Below the pieces are notes generated by a model. The model did not search any database. It saw only the letters and a program-made list of their open reading frames with translations, and was not told the origin of the DNA. Shown here piece by piece: positions 44,148-53,614 of a DNA stretch of 64,000 nucleotides. Each line of letters opens with the position of its first letter. Position 1 is the first letter of the stretch. A program made the translations under genes and the position numbers. Source of the stretch: Lysinibacillus parviboronicapiens (GTDB lineage: Bacteria; Bacillota; Bacilli; Bacillales_A; Planococcaceae). The stretch spans positions 1 to 64,000 of the forward strand of contig NZ_PYWI01000022.1 in the NCBI RefSeq assembly GCF_003049575.1. The letters are read 5' to 3'.

Positions 44148-45605
44148 TTAAAGTATCGGTGTTAATAAACGTGAAATAGATTCTTTAAATTTGATTAAAC
44201 TCGAACGATTTTTGTACATTTCCCATGTTAATTCAGTGCAGTCGAAAATATCTTTTTCAAAGATCTCCGCTAATTGGTGGGAAATTTTAGAATCATAAAT
44301 GAAGGCATTCACTTCGAAGTTTAGGCTGAAACTTCGAACATCTAGATTTGCGGTTCCTACTGTTGATGCTTCATCATCAATAATAATGGCTTTAGCATGT
44401 ATAAATCCTTTTTCATAAATATAAACCTTTGCCCCCGCACGTAGTAATTGTCCTACGTAAGAGTATGTAGCCCAGTAAACAAACATGTGGTCAGGTTTGT
44501 TCGGTATCATGATACGGACATCAATGCCTGAAAGGGTGGCAATTTTTATGGCATCTAAAAAACTAACATCTGGAATAAAGTATGGTGTTTGAATATAGAT
44601 GTATTTTTTTGCCATATTAATAAGTTTTAAATAACCAATTTTGATTTGTTCCCAATCGGAATCTGGTCCACTTGATACGATTTGTAAGCCAACATCGCCT
44701 TTTTTGGGGATAGCCGGGAAATAGCGGTCTGAATAACCCATTTTTTGTTGTGCACATGCCTGGTTCCAGTCCAATAAGAAGCGTGTTTGTAAAGGATGCA
44801 CGGCGCTACCCTCAATGCGTAAATGTGTATCGCGCCAATAGCCAAATTTCTTTTGTAAACCCAGATACTCATCTCCGACATTAAAACCACCAATGTAACC
44901 AATTCGACCATCGATGACTGCAATTTTACGGTGATTTCGGAAATTTAACCGCGGGTTAAGCAGAGGTAAAATAGATGGGAAAAACACTTCAACTTCTCCG
45001 CCTGCACTAAGTAAATTTTTAAAATGGCGCTTTTTCACATTACGTGAACCCATTTCATCATATAAGAGTCGGACTTTCACGCCCTGTTTGGCCTTCTTTA
45101 TAAGTGCATTAACAATACGAGTTCCTAAATCATCTAGACGGAAAATATAATATTGAATGTGGATATGATCTTTTGCTGCGTCAATATCCTTTAGCAGCAT
45201 CTCGAACTTATCGGCACCGTCGTCCAAAATTGTAATGTCGTTATCCTGTGTAAGTACAGCATTATTTGTTTTTAAATGCATATAAATCATTTCTTTATAA
45301 TTTTCTGCATTCTCGATACGAAACTCAAATGTATCGTCCCGAATCGTTTCTTTCTGATAATTTATAAGGGTATCTATCCCAATATCCTTGCGACCTTCCC
45401 AACGGAACAAATGCTTTTTTCGCAATTGCCGTCCCAACAATAAATATAAAACGAACCCAGCTAACGGCAGGAAAAATAATACTAGAATCCATGCCCAAGT
45501 AGAAGTAGCATCTTTACGCTCTAAAAAAATAATAGTCATTGCTGATAAAATATTAATGAATAAAATTAAAGGTACTAGATATTCTACATCTGTAAAAATG
45601 CTCAT
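44148..45605 (-). CDS. cls: Cardiolipin synthase
   Basis: Product of 485 residues. Two N-terminal membrane helices (about 10-58), then two phospholipase D domains with HKD motifs H-R-K-x4-D (NHRKIAVIDGRIGYIGG) and H-A-K-x4-D (FIHAKAIIIDDEASTVGTANLD, in outline). It condenses two phosphatidylglycerol molecules. Length is typical for Bacillus ClsA/YwnE. ATG follows AGGTGCAGGA. Confidence 0.93.
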   Translation of the reverse strand: MSIFTDVEYLVPLILFINILSAMTIIFLERKDATSTWAWILVLFFLPLAGFVLYLLLGRQLRKKHLFRWEGRKDIGIDTLINYQKETIRDDTFEFRIENAENYKEMIYMHLKTNNAVLTQDNDITILDDGADKFEMLLKDIDAAKDHIHIQYYIFRLDDLGTRIVNALIKKAKQGVKVRLLYDEMGSRNVKKRHFKNLLSAGGEVEVFFPSILPLLNPRLNFRNHRKIAVIDGRIGYIGGFNVGDEYLGLQKKFGYWRDTHLRIEGSAVHPLQTRFLLDWNQACAQQKMGYSDRYFPAIPKKGDVGLQIVSSGPDSDWEQIKIGYLKLINMAKKYIYIQTPYFIPDVSFLDAIKIATLSGIDVRIMIPNKPDHMFVYWATYSYVGQLLRAGAKVYIYEKGFIHAKAIIIDDEASTVGTANLDVRSFSLNFEVNAFIYDSKISHQLAEIFEKDIFDCTELTWEMYKNRSSLIKFKESISRLLTPIL

Positions 45606-45699
45606 TCCTGCACCTGCCTTTACTATATTTCCGATATATTTAGTATAGCTTACTTCACAGGTGGAATGAAAGAAGATACATTAATAGTTTGTAATCATG

Positions 45700-45737
45700 T
45701 AAAAGGATTACCTCAAAATTTAGATTGAGGTAATCCA
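45700..45737 (-). terminator. Terminator of DUF1963 gene
   Basis: Perfect 12-bp stem GGATTACCTCAA/TTGAGGTAATCC; minus-strand T-run CCTTTTA is short. Confidence 0.7.
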
Positions 45738-45746
45738 GGCCTAACA

Positions 45747-46538
45747 TTAATAATGTTCCCATTGAAATAATATATCTGAAAAATCTTCTTGAAGAAGTCT
45801 TTCGCGGTTAATAAAAAATTTCCCAACACCACTATCGTCCCACATAATACCAAATTCATCATTTGAATCGATTTGTAGCAACAAAACGTCATAGCGCTGA
45901 AGCAATTGTGATTCATGACGAATATCTTCCTCTAGAAAATATGCGTAGCCACCAATTTTTGCACCAGCCCCTAAAAAATGCTGTAAGTATATTTCATGCA
46001 AATTAACATCATCATGATGTGGTTTCAGGTTCGGTAAATAGTGGGTTGCACGATAATCTAATGCAGAAACAGGTTCTTGCTCAGATCTGAATTGTAGTGC
46101 TAGCTCTTGGTTAATAGGAAACCAATCATTTGATGCGTTCACAGTTGTCTCGTGTATAGGAGCAGCTATGTCAGTATTTACTGTTGGGTAAAATCGTATT
46201 TTATAAAACTGCTGGAAAATATCCTCATGGTAATGCGCCGCATTGGTAAATATATTAGATGATATAAAAAATTGAAGAATGCCCTGTGATGGAAAATCCT
46301 GAAGTGTTGGCATTTCTGCAAAATTAATTTGAGCTAATAAGCGCATCGGTTCACCAGTTATATCCTTAGGGTAGGTTTGATAATAAGGTAAGTAAGGTTC
46401 GCCAGCAAATTTACTTTCCGTTAACGAAGTAGAACGTTTGAATGGTGAGATAATCACCGCTGAAAGAAGTGTTTCTTCAATTTCAGAACGAAACGTTTCA
46501 AGTTCTTTAGGAAGTAAAAGATTCGTTGTTTTGTTCAT
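45747..46538 (-). CDS. DUF1963 / YwqG-family protein
   Basis: Product of 263 residues with DUF1963 hallmarks: SKFAGEPYLP, LLAQINFAEMP, QGILQFFIS and the C-terminal LLQIDSNDEFGIMWDDSGVGKFFI (in outline). Function unknown; no signal or membrane helix. ATG 46538 follows GGAGGG; a longer reading to 46574 adds 12 residues without a ribosome site. Confidence 0.88.
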   Translation of the reverse strand: MNKTTNLLLPKELETFRSEIEETLLSAVIISPFKRSTSLTESKFAGEPYLPYYQTYPKDITGEPMRLLAQINFAEMPTLQDFPSQGILQFFISSNIFTNAAHYHEDIFQQFYKIRFYPTVNTDIAAPIHETTVNASNDWFPINQELALQFRSEQEPVSALDYRATHYLPNLKPHHDDVNLHEIYLQHFLGAGAKIGGYAYFLEEDIRHESQLLQRYDVLLLQIDSNDEFGIMWDDSGVGKFFINRERLLQEDFSDILFQWEHY

Positions 46539-46667
46539 GTAAAGCCCTCCGATTTTACACATAAAAGCATTCAATGTTCTTTACATATGCTCCATATACC
46601 TTATTACGTATTTGATCTAATATATAAAGTTGTGAATTATTATAGGTTACGCCTTTTAACGGCTAAA

Positions 46668-47828
46668 TTATTCAAGCCGTAAAGATTTATTTGATGATTT
46701 ATAAATAAAAATTAAGGTAATCGATACAATAGCTATGCCTGCTGAAATGTAATAACCAAGATTCGATTCTACAGTGAACAACCATGTAAAGAATAGCGGG
46801 CCGAGAATACGGCCTAAATTATCCATAGAATAGGAAAGACCGGCCGCAGTGCCATATTGACCACCGGATTCTTTGGACGAAAGAGAGACGACACATGTTC
46901 TAGCAAGAGCGTTCCCGGCTGTAAAGACACAAAGTGCTAGCCCAGCCACCACTAAATTAGCCGTTAAAGTAAATAACAGCATACCAAGCGCAGTAATAAC
47001 TTGAGCGCCAATTAACCAAGATGTTTCAGTACCATTTTTAATTCGTCGAACGACACCGCCTTGAATAGCTGCATCCACAAAACCGCTAAACATAAACAGA
47101 TAACCAATCTGTAATGGGGTGATGTTAATGCGGTCAATTTGGAATAGTTGGAAAGTCGCTTCAACGCCCGCTAGCATAAATGTCACTAAAAAAGAGAACA
47201 TAAATAAATATCGCACTCGATATTGCAGCATTTTGCCAGCACCTTTTGGCACAATTGCACGTTTTCTTGAATCTTTTCGTTTTTCAGGTTCTTTTAAGAC
47301 GATACTTGCATAAATAAATAATAGTGCGATTAAAGCTGCAGAAGCGATAAAAGGTAATTGCAAGCTATAATGGCCAAGCACACCACCAATAGCTGGACCG
47401 AAGATAAAACCAAGACCGATGGACATGCCCATTAGACCCATGTATTTATTACGATCTTCCTCGCTAGACATATCACCGATAAAGCCTGTTACGGCTGTGT
47501 ATAGTGCGCCTGAAAATAAACCACCTACAACACGTGATACGTAGAGAATGGTTAAATTATCTATAAATAACGAGAAAATAACGAAGCTTAAACTAAAGCC
47601 TATTAGACCCATTAAAATAAGTTGCTTGCGCCCTACCTTATCAGATAGCATTCCCCAAAGTGGTGCAGTAAAAAAACTTGCGAGTGAATACACAGTTAGT
47701 AAACCACCCACGTGTATATCATCCCAGCCCTGCTGGACAATAACCTCTGGTAACACAGGAATAATAATTCCGAAACCTAGGTAAACGAGAAATTGAACAG
47801 ACATTAACAATAGAATAGCCTTTTTCAT
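46668..47828 (-). CDS. MFS multidrug-type exporter
   Basis: Product of 386 residues with 12 helices. Motif A GMLSDKVGRKQLIL (loop 2-3) and motif C GPAIGGVLG (helix 5) place it among drug:H+ antiporters of the NorA/Bmr/TetA(P) type. ATG follows CAGGGT. Substrate cannot be read. A weak Fur-like box lies about 150 bases upstream but is not relied on. Confidence 0.88.
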   Translation of the reverse strand: MKKAILLLMSVQFLVYLGFGIIIPVLPEVIVQQGWDDIHVGGLLTVYSLASFFTAPLWGMLSDKVGRKQLILMGLIGFSLSFVIFSLFIDNLTILYVSRVVGGLFSGALYTAVTGFIGDMSSEEDRNKYMGLMGMSIGLGFIFGPAIGGVLGHYSLQLPFIASAALIALLFIYASIVLKEPEKRKDSRKRAIVPKGAGKMLQYRVRYLFMFSFLVTFMLAGVEATFQLFQIDRINITPLQIGYLFMFSGFVDAAIQGGVVRRIKNGTETSWLIGAQVITALGMLLFTLTANLVVAGLALCVFTAGNALARTCVVSLSSKESGGQYGTAAGLSYSMDNLGRILGPLFFTWLFTVESNLGYYISAGIAIVSITLIFIYKSSNKSLRLE

Positions 47829-48353
47829 AAATACAGTACCCTGCTTTCTTACGATATTTCAGTATGTATATTCTACCTCTCTTGTTCTTGCTATTACAAG
47901 GAATCATTAGACTGTTCAACTTTAATAAATACTGGGACTATGTCTTTGGCTAACGGTTACATTGGTCACACATTACAATGAAAATGATTGTTTGATGGAA
48001 GAAGAATTTTTTGAAAGCGAATAGAAGTGACGTGATATGTAAATAATTTAGCTATAGATAACCGGGGAGCGAGCAATCGACACTTTGCCGAGCATTTTGA
48101 TTTGAATCATTTGTCATATAGCACCTCCGAGTAATTCTACAGTATAATATTTACATACCAATGAGGGGTATGTGGATGGCATTAGTTGGTGGGTAAATAA
48201 AATTTACATTGTAACAAAATTGAAAAACTATAAAGTCAAGTTAAATGGTATGATAGAAACAGATATACTTGTCAGACATCTTACACATATTAAATTGAAA
48301 CTTTTTTGTAATTTAAACGTTATAAAATTCGAGGAAAGATTGAGGTGGAACGT
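47829..48353. other. Intergenic region upstream of MFS exporter and 45-aa gene
   Basis: 525 bases. A strong minus-strand ribosome site (GGAGGTGCTAT) precedes ATG 48117 and two overlapping 20-21 codon frames; neither is called firmly. A TATAAT-like box occurs near 48145 on the plus strand. No other gene is supported. Confidence 0.4.
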
Positions 48354-48491
48354 ATGACGAAGGAAGTAGATTTGAAAAAGATTGTTTCGAATTTATCGAA
48401 GTTGGGTGTGAAAGCTACTGTTACCAAGTCTCGACTTGAGCTTTTAAAAGTACTCACACCGCCAACGCAAACACCGCAAGTTCAAGCTTAA
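48354..48491 (+). CDS. Small conserved-type protein (45 aa), possibly Lmo0850 family
   Basis: ATG 48354 stands 6 bases after GAGGTGG. The product begins MTKEVDLKKIVSNLSKLGVK and continues with KSRLELLKVL and a Pro/Thr/Gln-rich tail. It is soluble, helical and basic. The pattern resembles a small Bacillota family annotated as Lmo0850-like, recalled from memory. A strong terminator follows, making a complete single-gene unit. Confidence 0.75.
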   Translation: MTKEVDLKKIVSNLSKLGVKATVTKSRLELLKVLTPPTQTPQVQA

Positions 48492-48503
48492 CTCGTTTAA
48501 AAT

Positions 48504-48542
48504 GAAAATGGGTAGTCTCCTAAAATTGAGACTACCCATTTC
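48504..48542. terminator. Bidirectional terminator 45-aa gene/rodA
   Basis: Perfect 14-bp stem AAATGGGTAGTCTC/GAGACTACCCATTT with loop CTAAAATT. Confidence 0.85.
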
Positions 48543-48573
48543 CTATATCTTTGGCATTCGTAAATTTTACTAT

Positions 48574-49761
48574 TTAATCGTCCTCATCATGCGTTGTAAA
48601 CATATAAGTACGATAATGGAAACGCATGCTAAAGACAAGTCCTATAGCAAGTGCATTCCCCATCAATGAACTCCCGCCATAACTAATGAATGGCAAAGGG
48701 ATGCCCGTAATCGGTAGTAGCTGTATGGTCATACCGATATTTTCAAAGACGTGGAACGTAATCATGGCAATAATGCCAGCACATACATAAGTTGAGAACG
48801 GATCTTTCAGTAAAAGTGTTGTTTTCGTTAAATGATAGATTAACAAGAAGAAAATACAAATAACGATACTTGCACCAATAAAGCCCCATTCCTCACCGAT
48901 AACAGTGAAGATGAAATCGGTATGGTTTTCGGCCACGTAAACTTCACGGCCACGGAAACCCTTACCGAAAATTTCACCTGAACCAATGGCATTCAAAGAA
49001 GTAATTAAATGGTAGCCATCACTTGATGAATATGAATAAGGATCGAGCCATGAATAAATACGGGCGAACTGATAAGTCTTAAAGCCGAAAGTTTTCTCTA
49101 AGAAATCTTGCATATAAAGTGCCATCCATAGGAGAATACCACCAATTGCAGCACCCCCAACGAAAGTCGGCAAAATTATTTTCCAAGTGATACCTGCAAC
49201 TATAACAAGTGCAGCGGTGATAGCAAAGAATACGAGTGCTGAACCAAGGTCGGGCTGCTTCATAATAATGCCTAATGGTATAATCAAAGCGACACCGATT
49301 TTAGCGAGTAAAATGAAATCAGTTTTTAATGATTTTAAAGAATAGACTTCGTGGTGCTTACTAATTAATCGTGCAAGTGCTAAAATGTAAAATGTTTTCA
49401 TAAACTCAGAGGGCTGAATATTCCCCATAGGTGTATGAAACCAGCTTTTAGCACCGTTAACAGGTGCACCAATTTGTCCTTCTCCTTCAGGCATAAAGAT
49501 AAGTAGTACTAAGAGAGCGATACCGGCTCCATACATATACCAAGCCATTTTTTTATATTGATCTGGTTCGAAAAACATGACAATACCAATAATAACTGCA
49601 CCAATCACGTACCATTGAAGTTGCTTAGGTACATAGTTAATGCCATATTGTCCTGAAGTTTGCGCCGATGCAATAGCTAATAAACTAATGACAAGGAAAG
49701 TGATAAGTATAAAAGCGAGTGTCCAGTCGAAACGATTCGCGAAATTTCGTTTATTTTCCAT
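48574..49761 (-). CDS. rodA: RodA/FtsW-family peptidoglycan glycosyltransferase
   Basis: SEDS membrane protein of 395 residues with ten helices. It has KQPDLGSALVF, SGEIFGKGFRGREVYVAENHTDFIFTVIGEEWGF (in outline) with the catalytic Asp region, and PLPFISYGGSSLMGNALAIGL. It polymerises lipid II for cell elongation. ATG 49761 follows AGGTGG; GTG 49770 is the upstream alternative. RodA is favoured over FtsW or SpoVE by length and by EVY-AENH spacing, with moderate certainty. Confidence 0.88.
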   Translation of the reverse strand: MENKRNFANRFDWTLAFILITFLVISLLAIASAQTSGQYGINYVPKQLQWYVIGAVIIGIVMFFEPDQYKKMAWYMYGAGIALLVLLIFMPEGEGQIGAPVNGAKSWFHTPMGNIQPSEFMKTFYILALARLISKHHEVYSLKSLKTDFILLAKIGVALIIPLGIIMKQPDLGSALVFFAITAALVIVAGITWKIILPTFVGGAAIGGILLWMALYMQDFLEKTFGFKTYQFARIYSWLDPYSYSSSDGYHLITSLNAIGSGEIFGKGFRGREVYVAENHTDFIFTVIGEEWGFIGASIVICIFFLLIYHLTKTTLLLKDPFSTYVCAGIIAMITFHVFENIGMTIQLLPITGIPLPFISYGGSSLMGNALAIGLVFSMRFHYRTYMFTTHDEDD

Positions 49762-49933
49762 AAAAGCCACCTAAAATAAAATATTTAAAAATATGTGCGC
49801 TAACGCGTGTAGAACATTAACATTATAACGCAAAAAACGTTTTTCCGCCTACGTATATTGTTGTGACGACAATTAGCATAAAATGTTTCAAAAAAATTCG
49901 GTTTAGTTTTATAATGATATGAAGAATGGGGTG

Positions 49934-50686
49934 ATGGGTGTGGCTAAAAAATTGAAGTCAGCTGAAGATTTTATGTACCATATATATGTTCATATGAATG
50001 ATGTCGATAAATTCGTCATTTTTAGTGGCCTTAAGCTCTCACAATTTGTAGCTTCATTAGATCCACTGCATCACTTACTATTATTGAAACATTCCTATGA
50101 AGATGGATCATTTAATATGCATACACAATTTGACTATGTACCAGATGAGGAAGTTCCTCATTTTGTGAAAAAAGCGACTGAGTCAAAAGAATTGTGTTGG
50201 GTAGACTTTATGGATGAAAAAAAATTAAATCAGTTGACGCCTATGGAGCAAGGGGAACTACTTTACCTAAGTCATAAAAAAGAACCAATTACTTCTCCAT
50301 TTTTTAATAAATTGCAAAACCGGTTTGTCTATTATTCTTCCGATGTGGAAAAGATGACAAAAGTTTATTTTCGCCATTTAAGTGATTCAGATTTGCTGGT
50401 TGCCAATATTTTTAATAGTTTAATACGTGAAAAAGAACGTAGCACGGGTTTTTGGCGTCGAAAAGTGAAATCCAGTACGCCTTCACTCACACCAGAATTT
50501 TTAAGAGCATATCGTTCTTTCGCTAAAGACGGAGCGTTATTGTCACTTTATCGGATTGAAAAACCAAAAGCAGCATATGGCATTGAAATTCGCAACCTAT
50601 CAGATTATTCTTTCCCTGACGAAGTATGGGATGATTTAAATGCGATTTTGAAAAACGAACACGATGAACTGATTCATATTATTTAA
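49934..50686 (+). CDS. Hypothetical cytoplasmic protein
   Basis: Product of about 250 residues, charged and without membrane helices or signal. Visible segments include FMYHIYVHMNDVDKFVIFSGLKL, ELLYLSHKKEPITSPFF and NSLIREKERSTGFWRRK. I do not recognise a family. Start could be ATG 49919, ATG 49934 or GTG 49940; GGGG lies just before the last two. It is divergent from rodA and followed by a terminator and ddl. Confidence 0.7.
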   Translation: MGVAKKLKSAEDFMYHIYVHMNDVDKFVIFSGLKLSQFVASLDPLHHLLLLKHSYEDGSFNMHTQFDYVPDEEVPHFVKKATESKELCWVDFMDEKKLNQLTPMEQGELLYLSHKKEPITSPFFNKLQNRFVYYSSDVEKMTKVYFRHLSDSDLLVANIFNSLIREKERSTGFWRRKVKSSTPSLTPEFLRAYRSFAKDGALLSLYRIEKPKAAYGIEIRNLSDYSFPDEVWDDLNAILKNEHDELIHII

Positions 50687-50731
50687 GCGAACTCACATTC
50701 ACCTTTTAAGCGTGGATTGAATAGGATACTT

Positions 50732-50765
50732 AAATCTCACCGTCAAAATTACGGTGAGATTTTTA
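50732..50765 (+). terminator. Terminator before ddl
   Basis: Perfect 12-bp stem AAATCTCACCGT/ACGGTGAGATTT, then TTT. Confidence 0.85.
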
Positions 50766-50830
50766 TGTAATTTGTCAAGCCGTTTCGTGATAAACTAATA
50801 GTACTCAAGAAGTATGTGGAGGGCACAAAA

Positions 50831-51910
50831 ATGAAAAAAAGAATCGGTTTATTATACGGCGGAAAGTCTGCAGAGCATGAAGTGTCATTGTCGACGGCAT
50901 GCGCAGTCACTGGGGCTTTAAATTTCGAGGAGTATGAAGTATATCCGATTTTCATTACACTTGATGGGGAGTGGCGACAAGGTAAGCGCCTAGTAAAACC
51001 TGCAAGTACAATTGAAGAATTACAATTTGGTGATGATGCCATTATTTTAGAAAACAATATTACAAATTTCTTAATCGACGACAATGGTAAAGCTGTACAG
51101 TTCGATGTGATTTTCCCACTGCTACATGGTACAAATGGTGAGGATGGTACTGTACAGGGGTTACTGGAAGTTTTAAATCTTCCGTATGTAGGAAATGGTG
51201 TGTTAGCATCATCGGCAGGTATGGATAAAGTAATCATGAAGCAATTATTTGAAATTGCTGGCTTACCACAAGTGCCATATACGTATTTCATCCGCAGTGA
51301 GTGGGCAAATGAACAGCAAGCTATTTTAGCGCACTGTGAACAAAAATTAACGTGGCCGATGTTCGTGAAACCAGCCAACTTAGGCTCAAGTGTTGGCATT
51401 AGCAAGGCATCAAACCGCGAAGAACTTACTAAGGCAATTGAAGTTGCATTACAATATGATCGAAAAATCGTAGTGGAGCAAGGTATTGTAGCACGTGAAA
51501 TAGAGCTTGGTGTATTGGGCAATGATTTTCCAGAAGTTTCCGTACCAGGTGAGATTAAGCCAGTAACAGAGTTTTATGATTATGATTCCAAATATAAAGA
51601 TGGTTCAACGGCGCTTATTATTCCTGCAGAATTGTCTACAGATGTGGTAGCAAACTTAACGGATTATGCGAAACGTGCCTTTAAAATCCTAGATGGAAGC
51701 GGTTTAGTACGTGCAGATTTCTTTGTTACAGCTAATAACGAGATTTATATCAATGAAGTAAATACAATGCCTGGATTTACACCTGTCAGTATGTATCCAC
51801 TTCTATGGCAACATACAAATGTAAGTTATCCAGAGCTAATTAATCGATTAATTGAGCTAGCGATTGAGCGATACGAGGAAAAACAAGAGCTTCACTATAA
51901 AAAAGACTGA
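50831..51910 (+). CDS. ddl: D-alanine--D-alanine ligase
   Basis: ATP-grasp ligase of 359 residues. N-terminal LLYGGKSAEHEVSLSTA, HGTNGEDGTVQGLLE, ATP-grasp region FVKPANLGSSVGISK, and Mg-site YINEVNTMPGFTPVSMYP. It makes D-Ala-D-Ala for the cell wall, using product of Alr encoded 10 kb away. ATG 50831 follows GGAGGG. murF starts 11 bases later, forming an operon. Confidence 0.96.
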   Translation: MKKRIGLLYGGKSAEHEVSLSTACAVTGALNFEEYEVYPIFITLDGEWRQGKRLVKPASTIEELQFGDDAIILENNITNFLIDDNGKAVQFDVIFPLLHGTNGEDGTVQGLLEVLNLPYVGNGVLASSAGMDKVIMKQLFEIAGLPQVPYTYFIRSEWANEQQAILAHCEQKLTWPMFVKPANLGSSVGISKASNREELTKAIEVALQYDRKIVVEQGIVAREIELGVLGNDFPEVSVPGEIKPVTEFYDYDSKYKDGSTALIIPAELSTDVVANLTDYAKRAFKILDGSGLVRADFFVTANNEIYINEVNTMPGFTPVSMYPLLWQHTNVSYPELINRLIELAIERYEEKQELHYKKD

Positions 51911-51921
51911 GTGGGATTATT

Positions 51922-53289
51922 GTGAAAAAGACATTAAAGCAATTAGCAGCATGGTTAAATGAGGAAGTGCCAGCTTTCGGTGACACGCTAGTATCAGGGA
52001 TCTCTATTGATACAAGAACAATTCAACAAGGAGACTTATTTGTGCCATTTCGTGGTGAGCAAGCAAATGGCCATAAATTTGTTTTGCAGGCTTTTGAAAA
52101 AGGAGCTGGAGCTTCGCTGTGGCAAAAGGACGAACCGAATCCGCCAGCAGGCGTTCCGTTACTGTTTGTCGATGATCCAGAAAAGGCATTACAGCATATG
52201 GCGCGCGCTTATCGCAGTGAACATAAAGCTAAGTTTATAGGGATTACTGGGTCGAATGGTAAAACATCAACGAAGGATATTCTAGCAGGAACATTGGCTC
52301 CATTTTTCAAGGTGCAAAAAACCATTGGGAACTTTAATAATCAGTTAGGCTTACCAATTACGCTATTACAACTTGATGAAGATACTGACGTCGCTGTGCT
52401 TGAAATGGGCATGAGTGGATTTGGTGAGATAGAATTTTTAACAAAGCTAACCCGCCCGCATATAACAGTTATTACGAATATTGGTGAGGCGCATATGCAA
52501 GATCTAGGCTCACGTGCAGGGATTGCCAAGGCGAAGTTTGAAATTATTCAAGGTATGCAAGACGGCGGAGTACTTTTCTATGATGGTGATGAGCCGTTAT
52601 TGCAGGAATTGGTTGACCAAGAAGAAAATTTAAATGCACAGGCATTTGGTTTAGAGCCTGGAGATTTATTATTTGCCGAAAATATAGAAGCGACTGCTAA
52701 CGGAAGTAGTTTCACGACACACGGTGTAATCGAAGGGGATTTCTTTATTTCTGTACTCGGCAAGCATCAGGTGAAAAATACATTAGTTGCTATGCTAATT
52801 GCACAAAAGCTAGGTTTAAATAATGACCAAATACGGGAATCGTTAAAACAAGTGGCCTTAACTGATATGCGCATGCAACAAGTGTACGGTACAAATGGTG
52901 CATTGTTCATTAATGATGCTTACAATGCGGCACCAACTTCCGTAAAGGCTGCTATTCAGTTTGTAGCCACAACGACGATTCGACCAGAAAAATGGCTTGT
53001 GCTAGGTGATATGCTTGAGTTAGGCGTAAATGAACAAAGTTTCCACAAAGACTTATCACTAGATATTGATGTAGAAGAAATTGCATACGTCTGCTTATAT
53101 GGACCGCGCATGGCTTGTTTGTATGAGGTGTTAAAAGAGCGTTTTGACAAGGAGCATTTACTATACGTAGAAGATGATTATGCACCGATTATTGAAAAGT
53201 TACAGCTGGCTAATGAGCAATCCATCGTTTTATTAAAAGGCTCACGAGGAATGAAGTTAGAAAATATTTTAAAAGCATTTACGCATTAA
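51922..53289 (+). CDS. murF: UDP-N-acetylmuramoyl-tripeptide--D-alanyl-D-alanine ligase
   Basis: Mur ligase of 455 residues adding D-Ala-D-Ala to the UDP-MurNAc-tripeptide. P-loop GITGSNGKTSTKD (about 108-120), central FNNQLGLPITLL and EMGMSG, and C-terminal FINDAYNAAPTSV. GTG start at 51922. Directly after ddl, a common functional pairing. Ends in a terminator. Confidence 0.96.
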   Translation: MKKTLKQLAAWLNEEVPAFGDTLVSGISIDTRTIQQGDLFVPFRGEQANGHKFVLQAFEKGAGASLWQKDEPNPPAGVPLLFVDDPEKALQHMARAYRSEHKAKFIGITGSNGKTSTKDILAGTLAPFFKVQKTIGNFNNQLGLPITLLQLDEDTDVAVLEMGMSGFGEIEFLTKLTRPHITVITNIGEAHMQDLGSRAGIAKAKFEIIQGMQDGGVLFYDGDEPLLQELVDQEENLNAQAFGLEPGDLLFAENIEATANGSSFTTHGVIEGDFFISVLGKHQVKNTLVAMLIAQKLGLNNDQIRESLKQVALTDMRMQQVYGTNGALFINDAYNAAPTSVKAAIQFVATTTIRPEKWLVLGDMLELGVNEQSFHKDLSLDIDVEEIAYVCLYGPRMACLYEVLKERFDKEHLLYVEDDYAPIIEKLQLANEQSIVLLKGSRGMKLENILKAFTH

Positions 53290-53614
53290 AATTTATCGAT
53301 GGGGGCGAACCCCATCGATTTTTATGTTAAAGATAACTGAGCTTAAAATTGTTATTTTTGCTTCAGCACTACATTAACGGAGTTAAAGACTGGAGGATTT
53401 AGTTACATATTCATATATTATCATTACATAGATGGCTTCAAAGGGTGTTGTGAATGGAGTATATTAATTCTATTTAGGTACATAATGATGATGGGCCACT
53501 TTTGAATCATCTCGAATTCCCATCTTTTGAAGTAGATTTCCTAGTATTTAATTAGTGTGGGATTAATCAATAAGTGCTAGTTGTCAAACTAGTTTCTTTT
53601 CTAGGGGTGAGGTA
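53290..53614 (+). other. Intergenic region murF to esterase gene
   Basis: 325 bases. Contains the murF terminator at 53294-53323; the rest is AT-rich with no recognised element. Confidence 0.4.
53294..53323 (+). terminator. murF terminator
   Basis: Stem ATCGATGGGG/CCCCATCGAT with loop GCGAA, then TTTT. Confidence 0.85.

Noticed and set aside
47979-47993. Fur box upstream of the MFS exporter
   Set aside because: TGAAAATGATTGTTT matches only about 10 of 14 consensus bases and is far from the gene.
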